Origin: Saposhnikovia divaricata
Taxonomy: Eukaryota; Streptophyta; Magnoliopsida; Apiales; Apiaceae
Direction of reading: 5' to 3'
NCBI GenBank assembly: GCA_036435485.1
Contig: CM071598.1
Coordinates: 178,136,148 to 178,200,147 of the forward strand
DNA: 64,000 bases
The notes beneath the pieces were generated by a model, which saw only the letters and a list, made by a program, of their open reading frames with translations, had not been told where the DNA came from and did no database searches. Every line of letters starts with the position of its first letter. Within the stretch, counting starts at the first letter, position 1. Shown here in pieces: positions 1 to 9,183 of this stretch. The translations under genes were made by a program, and so were the position numbers.

Positions 1-1059
1 GCCCGCATTCCTAATTGCATTGGCCATGTTGCTCCACAATTGATCCGCATCACTCCCCCGCATGAAACATCCTTCACGAAACAAATACTCCCTGAATTCT
101 GTCGCTTTCTCTCCCTTTAAATTCTTCCAAAGAATCCTCGGTCTAGCCTGTCTAGCCCTATTGACTACACGATTCCCTATGGAAACGTCCATCGCCAAGA
201 GACGGTGCTGCGAGGCACAAGCTTCGCTCCGGAACACCTTACAATCTGCGCAAGACCTCAAGTCTCGTCTACGCATAAGGAGGTAATAAATTTGGGTGTT
301 ATGCCCACCACTACTGAAGGTTATCAGGTGATCCTCCCTCTTTTGGAAAGCAGAGTTTACGATTACCAACTTGTGTGCAGTAGCAAACTCTAAAAGCGCC
401 GAACCTCCTTCATTCCTAACCCCAAAACCAAAACCCCCATGAGCACTTTGGTAACCATCCACCCTCTGGCCAATGTGCCCATTGAAATCGCCTCCCATAA
501 CCAAAAATTGATCGTCGGGTATACTCCCGACCAGATCATCCAAACAGGTCCAAAAAGCTTCCTTCTCAAGCTCACCCAAACCGACTTGCAGGGCATACGC
601 ACAAACTACGTTAACCACCTTCTCCCCTACCACCAATGTAACGAACATTAGCCTATCATTACATCTTTTCACTTCTACGACATTGTCCTTTAGTTCCTTA
701 GACAATAAGATACCCACCCCATTTCTCGAGGGAACAAGACCTGAATACCACAATTTATACCCGTTAGCCTCCCTGGACTGAGCCCCCTTCCACCTAGTCT
801 CTTGTATACAAGACACATCCACTCTTCTCTTCCTCAACACATCCACCAGCTCCAAAAACTTGCCAGTCAAGGTTCCTATATTTAAACTGCCAACCCTTAG
901 CCTAGAAATAGTCGGCCGCCCCCTGGAATGCCCCCCTACGCCCCTCGACCAACGACTACCTGGGCATGACCTCACGAAACCATGGTCTCTACTGGGATCT
1001 ATGCTAAAGACTATACACAAAAATAAAAATAAAATACAACTACAAAAGTAAAAAAACAA
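1..1059 (-). CDS. LINE endonuclease domain, partial (RTE-like)
   Basis: An uninterrupted minus-strand frame runs from just after a TAG at 1060-1062 to the window edge (353 codons). The translation is a plant LINE endonuclease of the exonuclease-endonuclease-phosphatase fold. It nicks target DNA to prime reverse transcription. These copies are often mis-annotated as 'craniofacial development protein 2-like'. Visible motifs in order are LNIGTLTGK, IQETRWKG (metal-binding Glu), GGDFNGHIG (catalytic Asp/Asn), TFSSGGHNTQIYYLL and SQHRLL. The family usually has QIDY where this copy has QIYY, so a conserved Asp is lost. SQH in place of SDH is common in plant copies. No convincing start codon was found. 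The reverse transcriptase would lie beyond the left edge. The frame is intact but probably catalytically damaged. Confidence 0.85.
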   Translation of the reverse strand, partial: MFFYFCSCILFLFLCIVFSIDPSRDHGFVRSCPGSRWSRGVGGHSRGRPTISRLRVGSLNIGTLTGKFLELVDVLRKRRVDVSCIQETRWKGAQSREANGYKLWYSGLVPSRNGVGILLSKELKDNVVEVKRCNDRLMFVTLVVGEKVVNVVCAYALQVGLGELEKEAFWTCLDDLVGSIPDDQFLVMGGDFNGHIGQRVDGYQSAHGGFGFGVRNEGGSALLEFATAHKLVIVNSAFQKREDHLITFSSGGHNTQIYYLLMRRRDLRSCADCKVFRSEACASQHRLLAMDVSIGNRVVNRARQARPRILWKNLKGEKATEFREYLFREGCFMRGSDADQLWSNMANAIRNAG

Positions 1060-2056
1060 CTAACCCGTAAAAATACAACTAATCCATGCTATTACTCAAA
1101 ATAAAACAATATAATATCGAACAAAAACAAAAATAAGACGATCGGATCTATATAATAAACAAAATGAAACGTACAAATACCTTTACTCTTGCAGGCAATA
1201 GAAATTAAAAAGTAATTTTTTTTAAACGCTGCCAACTTAAAGCAAATTAACACAAGTAGTAGAAGTTGAGCTACAGAAATTGCAAAGTTGAGCTTGATCT
1301 ACAAGACTAAAGTGAAGAGAAAAGATAATAAGTAGTTACCGGATCGGAGAAAAATAGAGACGGTTCGACGGCGAATGAATAACAAGTGAAGGATGTAGTA
1401 TGAGATTACTAGGGAAAGGTGATGCAGACCCAAAAGCAAAGCTGCCGGAGTAGAAGAAAGGAAATCGATGGATGAATTTTGAATGAGAATAAGAGGGGGC
1501 TGGAGGAAGAAGAAATTTTAAATAAGAAGATTGCACCTAGTAAAGTGTGACTATCAAAATTTTCACTGAGGAGAATTTGATTAAAGTAAAGAGCAACAAA
1601 AGTTTGGAAAAGTACTGCAACCTCGAACAAGATTTATTTGTTCCAACGGGTTGAAAAAAGAAAGAAAATTGCACATTTGTACCTACACTTTACAGGTTTG
1701 GGCACTTGTAATACTATAATTCTAAAATGAACTTTTACGATACAAAAGTTTACTTTTTGTTAGCATGGACTATCGTCAATTTCGATTTACAACATTTTAA
1801 TCAAATCATTATTTATTTTAACAGCTTTATTACCATTACAATGAGATTATGAGAGCACTACCCGATTAAATAAGAATACGATCTAATTAACACATATATT
1901 TTTTGTTAAATTTCATAATTTTTTAATCCATAAGTTATCAGTTGATGCCAAATTTGAAACATTTCCACAACAAATAACTTTGTGCCAAAAAAAAAATTTT
2001 GGTCAATATTATATCAACAACAAAACAAACATATTATATATATATATATATATAGA
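1060..2056. other. AT-rich stretch without a gene
   Basis: No coding frame was recognised. The part next to the LINE frame (1060 to about 1640) may be the 5' leader of that element. The rest is AT-rich filler ending in a TA microsatellite at 2034-2056. Confidence 0.5.
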
Positions 2057-2545
2057 GTCCCCTTCTAGAGAGAATTTATTATATAGAGAATATGAGAGAA
2101 CCATATATTTTTTCTGATTCTACAATAGAACCAGTTTTTTTTTACCAAAAATGTTTCCAAAAAAAATTGTCACTACCACGTCACTGCTGACGCGGCACTG
2201 CCATGTCATCACTTCTGACGTGGCGCTGACACGCGTCACTGCCATGTCATCACTGCAAACGTGGCAGTGCCACGTCATCATTGCTGACGTGGCAGTAACA
2301 CATCATCAGTTACGTCATCATTGATGGCGTGGCACTGCCACGTCAGCAGTGATGACGTGGCAGATGACGTCAGCAGTGACATATCAGCAGGCCTGCCACG
2401 TCAGCATTTGGTTATGTTACAGAATCAGATTTTTGGTGTTTTTTTTATTATAGAACCAAAAAAAAACTTTGATTCTACTATCGAATCATTAAAATTAGTA
2501 GTTCTCTCATATTCTCTATATAAGGAGGTCCTCTCTAGAATAATG

Positions 2546-2549
<4 letters not shown>
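2057..2549. mobile_element. MITE with palindromic core inside a TA microsatellite
   Basis: The ends are inverted copies of each other. TTCTAGAGAG and TATAGAGAATATGAGAGAAC near 2067-2110 reappear reverse-complemented near 2503-2540. TA dinucleotide arrays lie on both sides (2034-2056 and 2549-2603). The core (2170-2405) is a run of imperfect palindromes built on TGACGTGGC / GCCACGTCA. No protein is encoded. Exact ends are uncertain because the flanking TA repeat hides any target duplication. Confidence 0.6.
2170..2405. repeat. Array of TGACGTGGC / GCCACGTCA palindromes
   Basis: Exact TGACGTGGC starts at 2216, 2285 and 2353. Exact GCCACGTCA starts at 2269, 2337 and 2395, with several one-base variants between them. 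The word holds the ACGT core of plant bZIP sites (C-box/G-box hybrid). Confidence 0.7.

Positions 2550-2603
<54 letters not shown>
2549..2603. repeat. TA microsatellite
   Basis: Uninterrupted (TA)n of roughly 27 units at the right edge of the MITE. Confidence 0.9.
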
Positions 2604-2604
<1 letters not shown>

Positions 2605-2984
2605 CTTTTGATTTTTTAATTCTTGTTAATTTAAAGGTAATTGGGTGATTTGAGTGTATAGTTAGAATATTAAATCCTTAAAAAATACATTCTAAAGCAA
2701 AATGTGTATGCCAACTTCAGGTCGTAGAAGAAATATTTTGGTAATATACACACACATACATAGGCTTTCGATCCACTGAAATTAAAAACTGACCTAAAAT
2801 TAAGACTTAATCATATTCATAATTTTTTTGTGATCATCTTAAATTTAGACAACATTTTTTATTATTATAATATATAAATATATTTTGTATCCTTTAAAAC
2901 AAGTATGTATGAATATTTCGGTGCTCTCATTACTTTCGATCAACTCGTAAATTATATATTTTCTCATCTTTGTCACTCTCTTAC

Positions 2985-3724
2985 TGATACGATACAACGA
3001 GTCTCGACTGATGGGCTACAACCAGTCCCGACTGATGGGCTACAACTAATCCCGACTGATGGGCTACAACCAGTCCCGATTGATGGATTACAATCAGTGC
3101 TACAACCAATCTCCACTGATGGGCTATAACCAATCTCGACAGGCCTTAGCCCAGGTTCACCTTAGACCTGGTTACCCCTAGTCCGGATTGGGCTTAAGCT
3201 AATGGACCCGCAGCCCAGGCTCAAGACGCATGAGATAATACTACTAGATGTGGCAGACACGAGTCATGACTATGGTCCCACATGACAATGATAGAAAGGG
3301 GAATCCTAGGATTGGCACAATCAGGTCCTATCAATCCACGTGCTGACATGCCATTGGCACACGCCACCACAATTATCACCTGGACAGGTGTGGACTATCT
3401 TCAGCATACAGATGTCCCGCACACCTATGATCCAACGCTCATGATTGCAGGTACCCACCCCTAAACCCTAATCCTTGGTCTATAAATAGACCAGGAGAAA
3501 AAGGTTTAGAGGGGACATTCTCTTTTACACACTCATATACACACACCCTTTATAATTATATACTCTAGTCCTTATCTTTTATTCTTCAAAGCCGTCACTT
3601 ATTCTCACGCCGGAGGCTCCGCGGGGCTCAAACCCCCCTCCGGTGTTGTTTTGTAGGTGCCCTAGCCATCAGCTTCACCTCTTCACCTCCTACCAGGTGT
3701 GGGAACGGCGGAGGAGGCACTAGA
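2985..3724 (+). repeat. 5' LTR of the LARD-like element
   Basis: Matches 17012-17845, with fewer minisatellite units at its start. A TATA box (CTATAAATAG, about 3480-3489) sits where an LTR promoter is expected. Similarity to the other LTR stops after ACTAGA at 3724. The last roughly 19 bp of the LTR and a recognisable primer binding site are missing here, which suggests a small deletion at the LTR/PBS boundary. Confidence 0.85.
2998..3150. repeat. 24-bp minisatellite in the 5' LTR
   Basis: About six units of the type GACTGATGGGCTACAACCAG, some degenerate. The same array is longer (about nine units) in the partner LTR at 17025-17250, so copy number changed after insertion or during replication. 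Confidence 0.85.
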
Positions 3725-4346
3725 AAGAGGGGTGTGGCTCTGTCCTTTGGTCTCGGTGCCACTGGACTCGACTCCACCAACAAGCTCTTGAAAAAGAGTC
3801 CTAATCAAAACCAGTAAGATCTAAAACCACCTAAACCTTTGATAAAAATTAAACCTTTACACCTTCCGACTATGTATGCATGTTTTTAGTCCCATCTAGC
3901 CTCTATTAGCCCAGATCTGTTACTTGCTCTTGATAAAGTTGTAATTTTTAGCCTTCAGTCCCGATTAATAGCTAGATCTGTAGTCATGACTGCTTGATTT
4001 GTTTAAAGTCTTGCCTTACTCTTTGCTTACTCTTGTTTTGAACTATAAATACGTGCATACATACGTTGCTTGCTCAAAAACAAACCCAGATCTATTATCA
4101 AACTTGCTCTTTGTAAAGATTATTCTGTCGGAAACCATATCATGTTGAAATCATGCTAAGGGAAAGTGAATCCACCTAGAGGCAATCCACCAGTGCTCAG
4201 CTACAAGTACAGAATCCGGTCTCAGACCTACCCTAGTCGCGTCTACTGGCACTCAGGTTCTAGAGAGGATAGGAATCGGACCCGGAGATGCATGAACTGA
4301 AATTGAAGTGAACCAATACAAGTACACTGATGTGCCGCTGCCCGCA

Positions 4347-5077
4347 ATGCACATGGAAAACCTCACCAGAGAGGTTATAGCAGAAGCAATCCGGATGTAC
4401 CAAAGCCCGGGCTACCGAAGCCCTGACTATGGAAGCCCAGGCAACATGAGCCCAGGCTACCGAAGTCCTGACTATAGGAGCCCTGACTACCGAAGTCCTG
4501 ACTACAGGAGCCCTTACTACCGAAGTCCTGACTACAGGAACTCCGACTACCGAAGACCAGGCTACAAGAGCCCTACTACCGAAACCTAGGCTACATGAGC
4601 CCTGACTACCGAAGTCCTGACTACCGAAGTCCTAACTACAGGAGCTCCGACTACCGAAGACCAGACTACAAGAGCCCTGACTACCGAAGCCTAGGCTACA
4701 TGAGCCCTGACTACCGAAGTCCTGACTATAGGAGCCTCGACTACCGAAGACCAGGCTACAAGAGCCCTGGCTACCGAAGCCTAGGCTACATGAGCCCTGA
4801 CTACCGAAGTCCTGACTATAAGAGCCCCGACTACCGAAGACCGGGCTACATGAGCCCTGACTACCGAAGTCCTGACTACAGGAGCCCTGACTACCGAAGA
4901 TTGGGATACATGAGCCCGGACTACCGAAGTCCTGACTACATGAGCTCTGACTACCGAAGTCTTGGCTACAAGAGCCCCGACTATCGAAGCCTAGGCTATA
5001 GGAGCCCTGACTACCGAAGAGCAGGCTACATGAGCCCTCACTATCGAAGGCCAGGCTATTGCAGCCCTGACTGTTGA
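4347..5077 (+). pseudogene. Repetitive SPDYR-pentapeptide ORF in the LARD-like element
   Basis: Starting at an ATG (4347), the frame gives a short non-repetitive head (HMENLTREVIAEAIRMYQ) and then dozens of pentapeptide units of the type S-P-D-Y-R/K/M. They are encoded by a degenerate 15-bp minisatellite (AGCCCTGACTACCGA). The repeats change frame once. Loss of two bases near 4572 (CCCTGACTACC becoming CCCTACTACC) ends the first part at 4589, and the array resumes in another frame at 4595 and runs to 5077. The product would be Ser/Pro/Asp/Tyr/Arg-rich and disordered. I recognise no family. It may be a gag remnant invaded by a minisatellite, or purely repeat-driven coding potential. Confidence 0.5.
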
Positions 5078-5274
5078 AGCCCAGACCTACTGGCTCAAAA
5101 CGCCTAAGCCCGGGTCCTACATTCCGTCTCTAAGAAGGACCAAGCCAAAGTTGAACCTGCTGCTAAAACTGAAATCATCGAACTAGTGGATGACAACTCT
5201 AGACGAAGAATAAAGAATATCCCGGAGCAATAAGAAAAAATGAGGCCCAGGACCCCAGCCATTGGCAACAAAGA

Positions 5275-6016
5275 ATACGACCCCTGTCCGGAGCCATTTG
5301 TAGCATTGAGACCGGGGCAAGAGCAATATGCAATATTACTTATGGAAAAATTTCCTAAGTACAAAATACAAAAGACACCGGTCCGGAGCCATAGGCAGCA
5401 TTGAGACCGGAACAAGATCAATATGCATTATTACTTATGGAAAAATTTCCTTAGTACAAAAACAAAAAGACCTCGGTCCGGAGCCATATGCAGCATTGAG
5501 ACCGGGGCAAGAGCAATATGCAGCAAATTTTTTGGAAAAAATTCCTAAGTACAAAAACAAAAAGACCCTGGTCCGGAGCCATAGGCAGCATTGAGACCGG
5601 AGCAAGATCAATATGCATTATTACTTATGGAAAAATTTCCTAAGTACAAAAACAAAAAAACCTCGGTCCGGAGCCATAGGCATCATTGAGACCGGGGCAA
5701 GAGCAATATGCAATATTACTTATGGAAAAATTTTTAAGTACAAAAACAAAAAGACCTCGGTCCGGAGACATAGGAAGCATTGAGACCGGGGTAAGAGCAA
5801 TATGCAGCAATTTTTTTGGAAAAATTTCCTAAGTACAAAAACAAAAAGACCATGGTCCGGAGCCATAGGCAGCATTGAGACCAAAGCAAGATCAATATGC
5901 AATATTACTTATGGAAAAATTTCCTAAGTATAAAAATAAAAAGACCTCGGTCCGGAGCCATAGGCATCATTGAGACCGGGGCAAGAGCAATATGCAATAT
6001 TACTTATGGAAAAATT
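5275..6016 (+). repeat. 94-bp tandem array, left part
   Basis: About eight units, each with GGTCCGGAGCCATAGGCAGC, then GAGACCGGGGCAAGAGCAATATGC, then GGAAAAATTTCCTAAGTAC. Unit starts are near 5288, 5383, 5477, 5572, 5667, 5760, 5853 and 5948. The array is cut at 6016 by Copia-1 and resumes at 15645. Confidence 0.9.
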
Positions 6017-7224
6017 TGAAAACACACCTAGAGGGGGGTGAATAGGTGTATTATGGCTGATAGTGGTTAACTATGAACTGTTTTAAATTTACCCAGAAAC
6101 GGCTTGCTGATATGACCTAACAGTTTAATAACAGCAGGCTGAATTTAAATGCAAATGCAGTGCAGAATGAAAAATGCAGAAAATGAAAAATAACACACGA
6201 TCTTTTAGCCAGGTTCGACCCCTAATCCCCTATGGTCTACGTCCTGGTCCCTTACCAAATTGGTAAGAGAATATATTATTGATCACTATAAAAACCGATT
6301 ACAAGACCCAACAATATATCTCCCTTTGCACCCAGCTGCTTACAATTCGGCTTGCTGAATTTCTGTGTTGAACTAACTCTCTAAGCAATACTTCCCAAGT
6401 ATCCTTCTATAGTCTAGTTCTAACCACCCAATTCCCGAAGCCAAAACTTGTACAACAACTACTCTTTACAACATGAACAATACAAGGTATTTGAATAAAT
6501 ACAACTCAACCTAATGAACCCTCTGAAATAATATAATCGAAAAGTTTATGAGAGGTTGAAAGGTTTTCAAGAATATAGCAAAGTGGCTCGAAGTTATGTT
6601 TGAATATATGCGGTCTTGTTTTTTGCACTTGGATTGTTATCTTGAAACCAAACAAGAACACTTATTTATAGATGAATAAATTTGATTTGGGATATAGTCT
6701 TCATGAATATTCAAGAGGCTCCATCTACAGAATATAGCCGTTTTGTGTCTATGGCCGTTTGAAAATGAAGTGGAGTGTAATGAATGAGGAGCTGCTTGTT
6801 TTTGTGGAAATAACGTGCAAGGAGACAAAGAGAATATGATAAAGATATGGTATGGGTTTGGTTTAGTTAAATAAGGAAAAGGTGTCACCTTATTTAATTT
6901 TTAAGAAAAAGTTGTCTCCTACTTTACTAAAGTCAAGAATATTAAATGATAGGCATGGGTGAATATTTCAGAGGGTCCCTCACAATAAACCTATCAACAA
7001 GATATAATAAGATTCGAATGTCTTCTTGCTTTCTGTCCTTTCTGCCGCCCAGAATCAGCATGCTGAATTGTACTGAGTTGTATGATCAGCTTGCTGAAAT
7101 TTCATACATTCCATAACAGCTTGCTGAAACATAACTATGAGTATGACATGTAATAGCTTGCTGAAATATAAACATAAATGGACACAGCTTGCTGAAATAT
7201 AATCATCAAAACATAAGGGTTACA
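6017..7224 (-). repeat. Copia-1 3' LTR
   Basis: Minus-strand LTR, TG...CA. The internal side abuts the purine tract (TCTCCCCCTTTT on the plus strand, 7226-7237). Further purine tracts lie at about 7270-7281 and 7517-7527. Four AGCTTGCTG motifs sit at 7087-7194, in the first 140 nt of U3. Confidence 0.95.
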
Positions 7225-7549
7225 ATCTCCCCCTTTTTGATGATTATGAACCATTTATTTTAGGAGATAATTCTCCCCCTAAATTCCTGCAATCCTGAAA
7301 ACTAGATTAAAAGATCACATGCAGTTATACATTTAATACAGACATTTAGATCACATAATCACATAATGCAAGCCAACACATAAAGCAAACCATACAAAAT
7401 CACAGAGTGCCATAATTTTAAATAAACCACAGAGTTAAGGTTTTTTAAACTTAAGAACAATTCAAGCAACCAAAGCAAAGTACTAGAGATCAGTTTGAAA
7501 ACAGAACTAAAATAAATTTCTCCCCCTTAATCATAAAAAGGGAATAGCA
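7225..7549 (-). other. Copia-1 untranslated 3' region with repeated purine tracts
   Basis: No coding sequence. On the minus strand there are three AAGGGGGAGA-like tracts. Multiple polypurine tracts upstream of the 3' LTR are a described feature of Sireviruses. Confidence 0.7.
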
Positions 7550-8851
7550 TTAGACATCCACATCCACCTCCACAGAGTCATTAGTGTCAGAAGGAACAGC
7601 AGCCGGAGTAGTTTCACCAGAAGGAACAGTAGCTGGAGGAATCTGATGAGCTGGGGTATCATCCATTGGAGCAGGTTGCTTTGAAGAAGGAATAACAACA
7701 GGTACCTCTTTTCCAATCAGCATTGACACCATCGTTTTCAAAACACCGATTTCACCTTCTAGAGCAGAGATTTTGGTAACCAAAGCATTGTGATTTTCTA
7801 CTATAGTGGCAGTATCTGAAGCAATTTTGCTCACCAATCGAAGTACATTTGGAGGGGCATGAGTAGGAGCATCTTCACTAACATCTTCAGTAGGCTGAGA
7901 AGGATCAACAATGTGTTCCAGCTTACCATTAACAATTTTCAGATTTGATTGGGTGAGATTCTTGACATCAATATGCTCTTTAACCATGAGAGACTCGGAG
8001 CCAGTGATATTAACTTTGAAAAACTGAAGGATTCTGGTAATTAGGCATCCATAAGGCAATGCAGAATTTTGTTTACCAGAGGCTGCAAACATAGTATCCA
8101 GCACTAGTTTGGGAAGATTAAATGGCATTTTGGATAAAATTCTAGCACAAACGCACACATCTTGCCAAGTCAAATTCGACCTACCCCCTGATCTTGGACA
8201 AACATTAGCCCAGCAGATTTTAAACACCAAGTGTGCCATAGGATTAAGCAAAGAAGTAGTGGGAGGGGCTAATTCCATAAGTTTATTGGGGGCAACCAGA
8301 ACATTCAATTGATCCACGTCAGTAAAACCAGGGAAACTTAACGACCCATGAGTAAATGCATCCACAGAAGAATCAACATTAACATCTAGAATCATAGCAA
8401 GAAATGGAGGATTTAATTGCATACGCTTCTCATTAACCATTGTAGTTAAGTTACCAAAAGCATCCTTATCTAGATTTGCATAAAACTGACGAACAAGGTC
8501 CGGATAATAAACCTTTGGCAAATCAATTAAAAACGAACGCATCCCCATAGAATCAATGAAGTCTTTAGCACCACATGCAGTAAGAAACTTGAGAGTAATA
8601 GGCTTACCGGACGCAATAGGACGAGTGCCGATGTGATGATCGAAGAATCGAGTCGACAAAGAGTCCGAAATGATCTCAAACGCTGGTTTGACCCGTTTGG
8701 ACGCCGGAGAACCCGTCGGAGTGGAGTCAGAGATGTTCGTAGTTTGGGCATCCATTGGAATAATCTCATCATTGAACTGAGGTAAAGTGGATGATGATGT
8801 TGTAGTTGATTGTTTGGCTCTGGACTTCATGCGGCGAGTTCGGGAAGACAT
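7550..8851 (-). CDS. Copia-1 extra 3' ORF, plant retrotransposon-associated protein
   Basis: A complete 433-residue frame lies between the RNase H end and the 3' LTR, the position of the so-called env-like gene of Sireviruses. The N terminus is short and basic (SRTRRMKSRAKQ). The middle (about residues 65-260) contains YPDLVRQFYANL and other blocks that I associate from memory with the 'putative plant transposon protein' family (PF20167). The C terminus holds a predicted coiled coil (about 335-380, LVSKIASDTATIVENHNALV region) and a Pro-rich tail. There is no signal peptide or membrane segment, so it does not look like an envelope. The ATG follows a leader of about 330 nt ending in a typical plant 5' UTR sequence (CTAGGGTTTCTC). 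It is intact even though pol is broken. Function unknown. Confidence 0.8.
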   Translation of the reverse strand: MSSRTRRMKSRAKQSTTTSSSTLPQFNDEIIPMDAQTTNISDSTPTGSPASKRVKPAFEIISDSLSTRFFDHHIGTRPIASGKPITLKFLTACGAKDFIDSMGMRSFLIDLPKVYYPDLVRQFYANLDKDAFGNLTTMVNEKRMQLNPPFLAMILDVNVDSSVDAFTHGSLSFPGFTDVDQLNVLVAPNKLMELAPPTTSLLNPMAHLVFKICWANVCPRSGGRSNLTWQDVCVCARILSKMPFNLPKLVLDTMFAASGKQNSALPYGCLITRILQFFKVNITGSESLMVKEHIDVKNLTQSNLKIVNGKLEHIVDPSQPTEDVSEDAPTHAPPNVLRLVSKIASDTATIVENHNALVTKISALEGEIGVLKTMVSMLIGKEVPVVIPSSKQPAPMDDTPAHQIPPATVPSGETTPAAVPSDTNDSVEVDVDV

Positions 8852-9183
8852 GATTGAGATTGGAGTAGAGAAACCCTAGACTGTCTTTTGATTTTGGGAG
8901 AAGGAAGTGAAGAGTCCGTGTAACCCAATTCACGATATAAGGGAAAGTATTTTAAAAATATCCAACGGAAACAAATACCCTCATATAAAAATAAGAAATA
9001 GTTTATCATGGCATACTTTAACAATTAATACAGTTTAATTAATTTAAGACACAGTCAAATCCTCACTTATCATAAATAAACACAAATATACCAAATAAAA
9101 TCCACACACAAATCTCAGATAGAGCATTTAAATAAGAGAGTTAGAGAAGATTTTACCAGTCATTTATAAAACAGCTTGCTGTT

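Noticed and set aside
2905..3129. A 74-residue frame with repeated TDGLQPVPTDGLQ
   Set aside because: It is a translation of the 24-bp LTR minisatellite and crosses the LTR start at 2985. There is no sign of a gene.
7550..8851. Retroviral envelope gene
   Set aside because: No signal peptide, membrane segment or cleavage site is visible, only a basic head, a soluble domain and a coiled coil.
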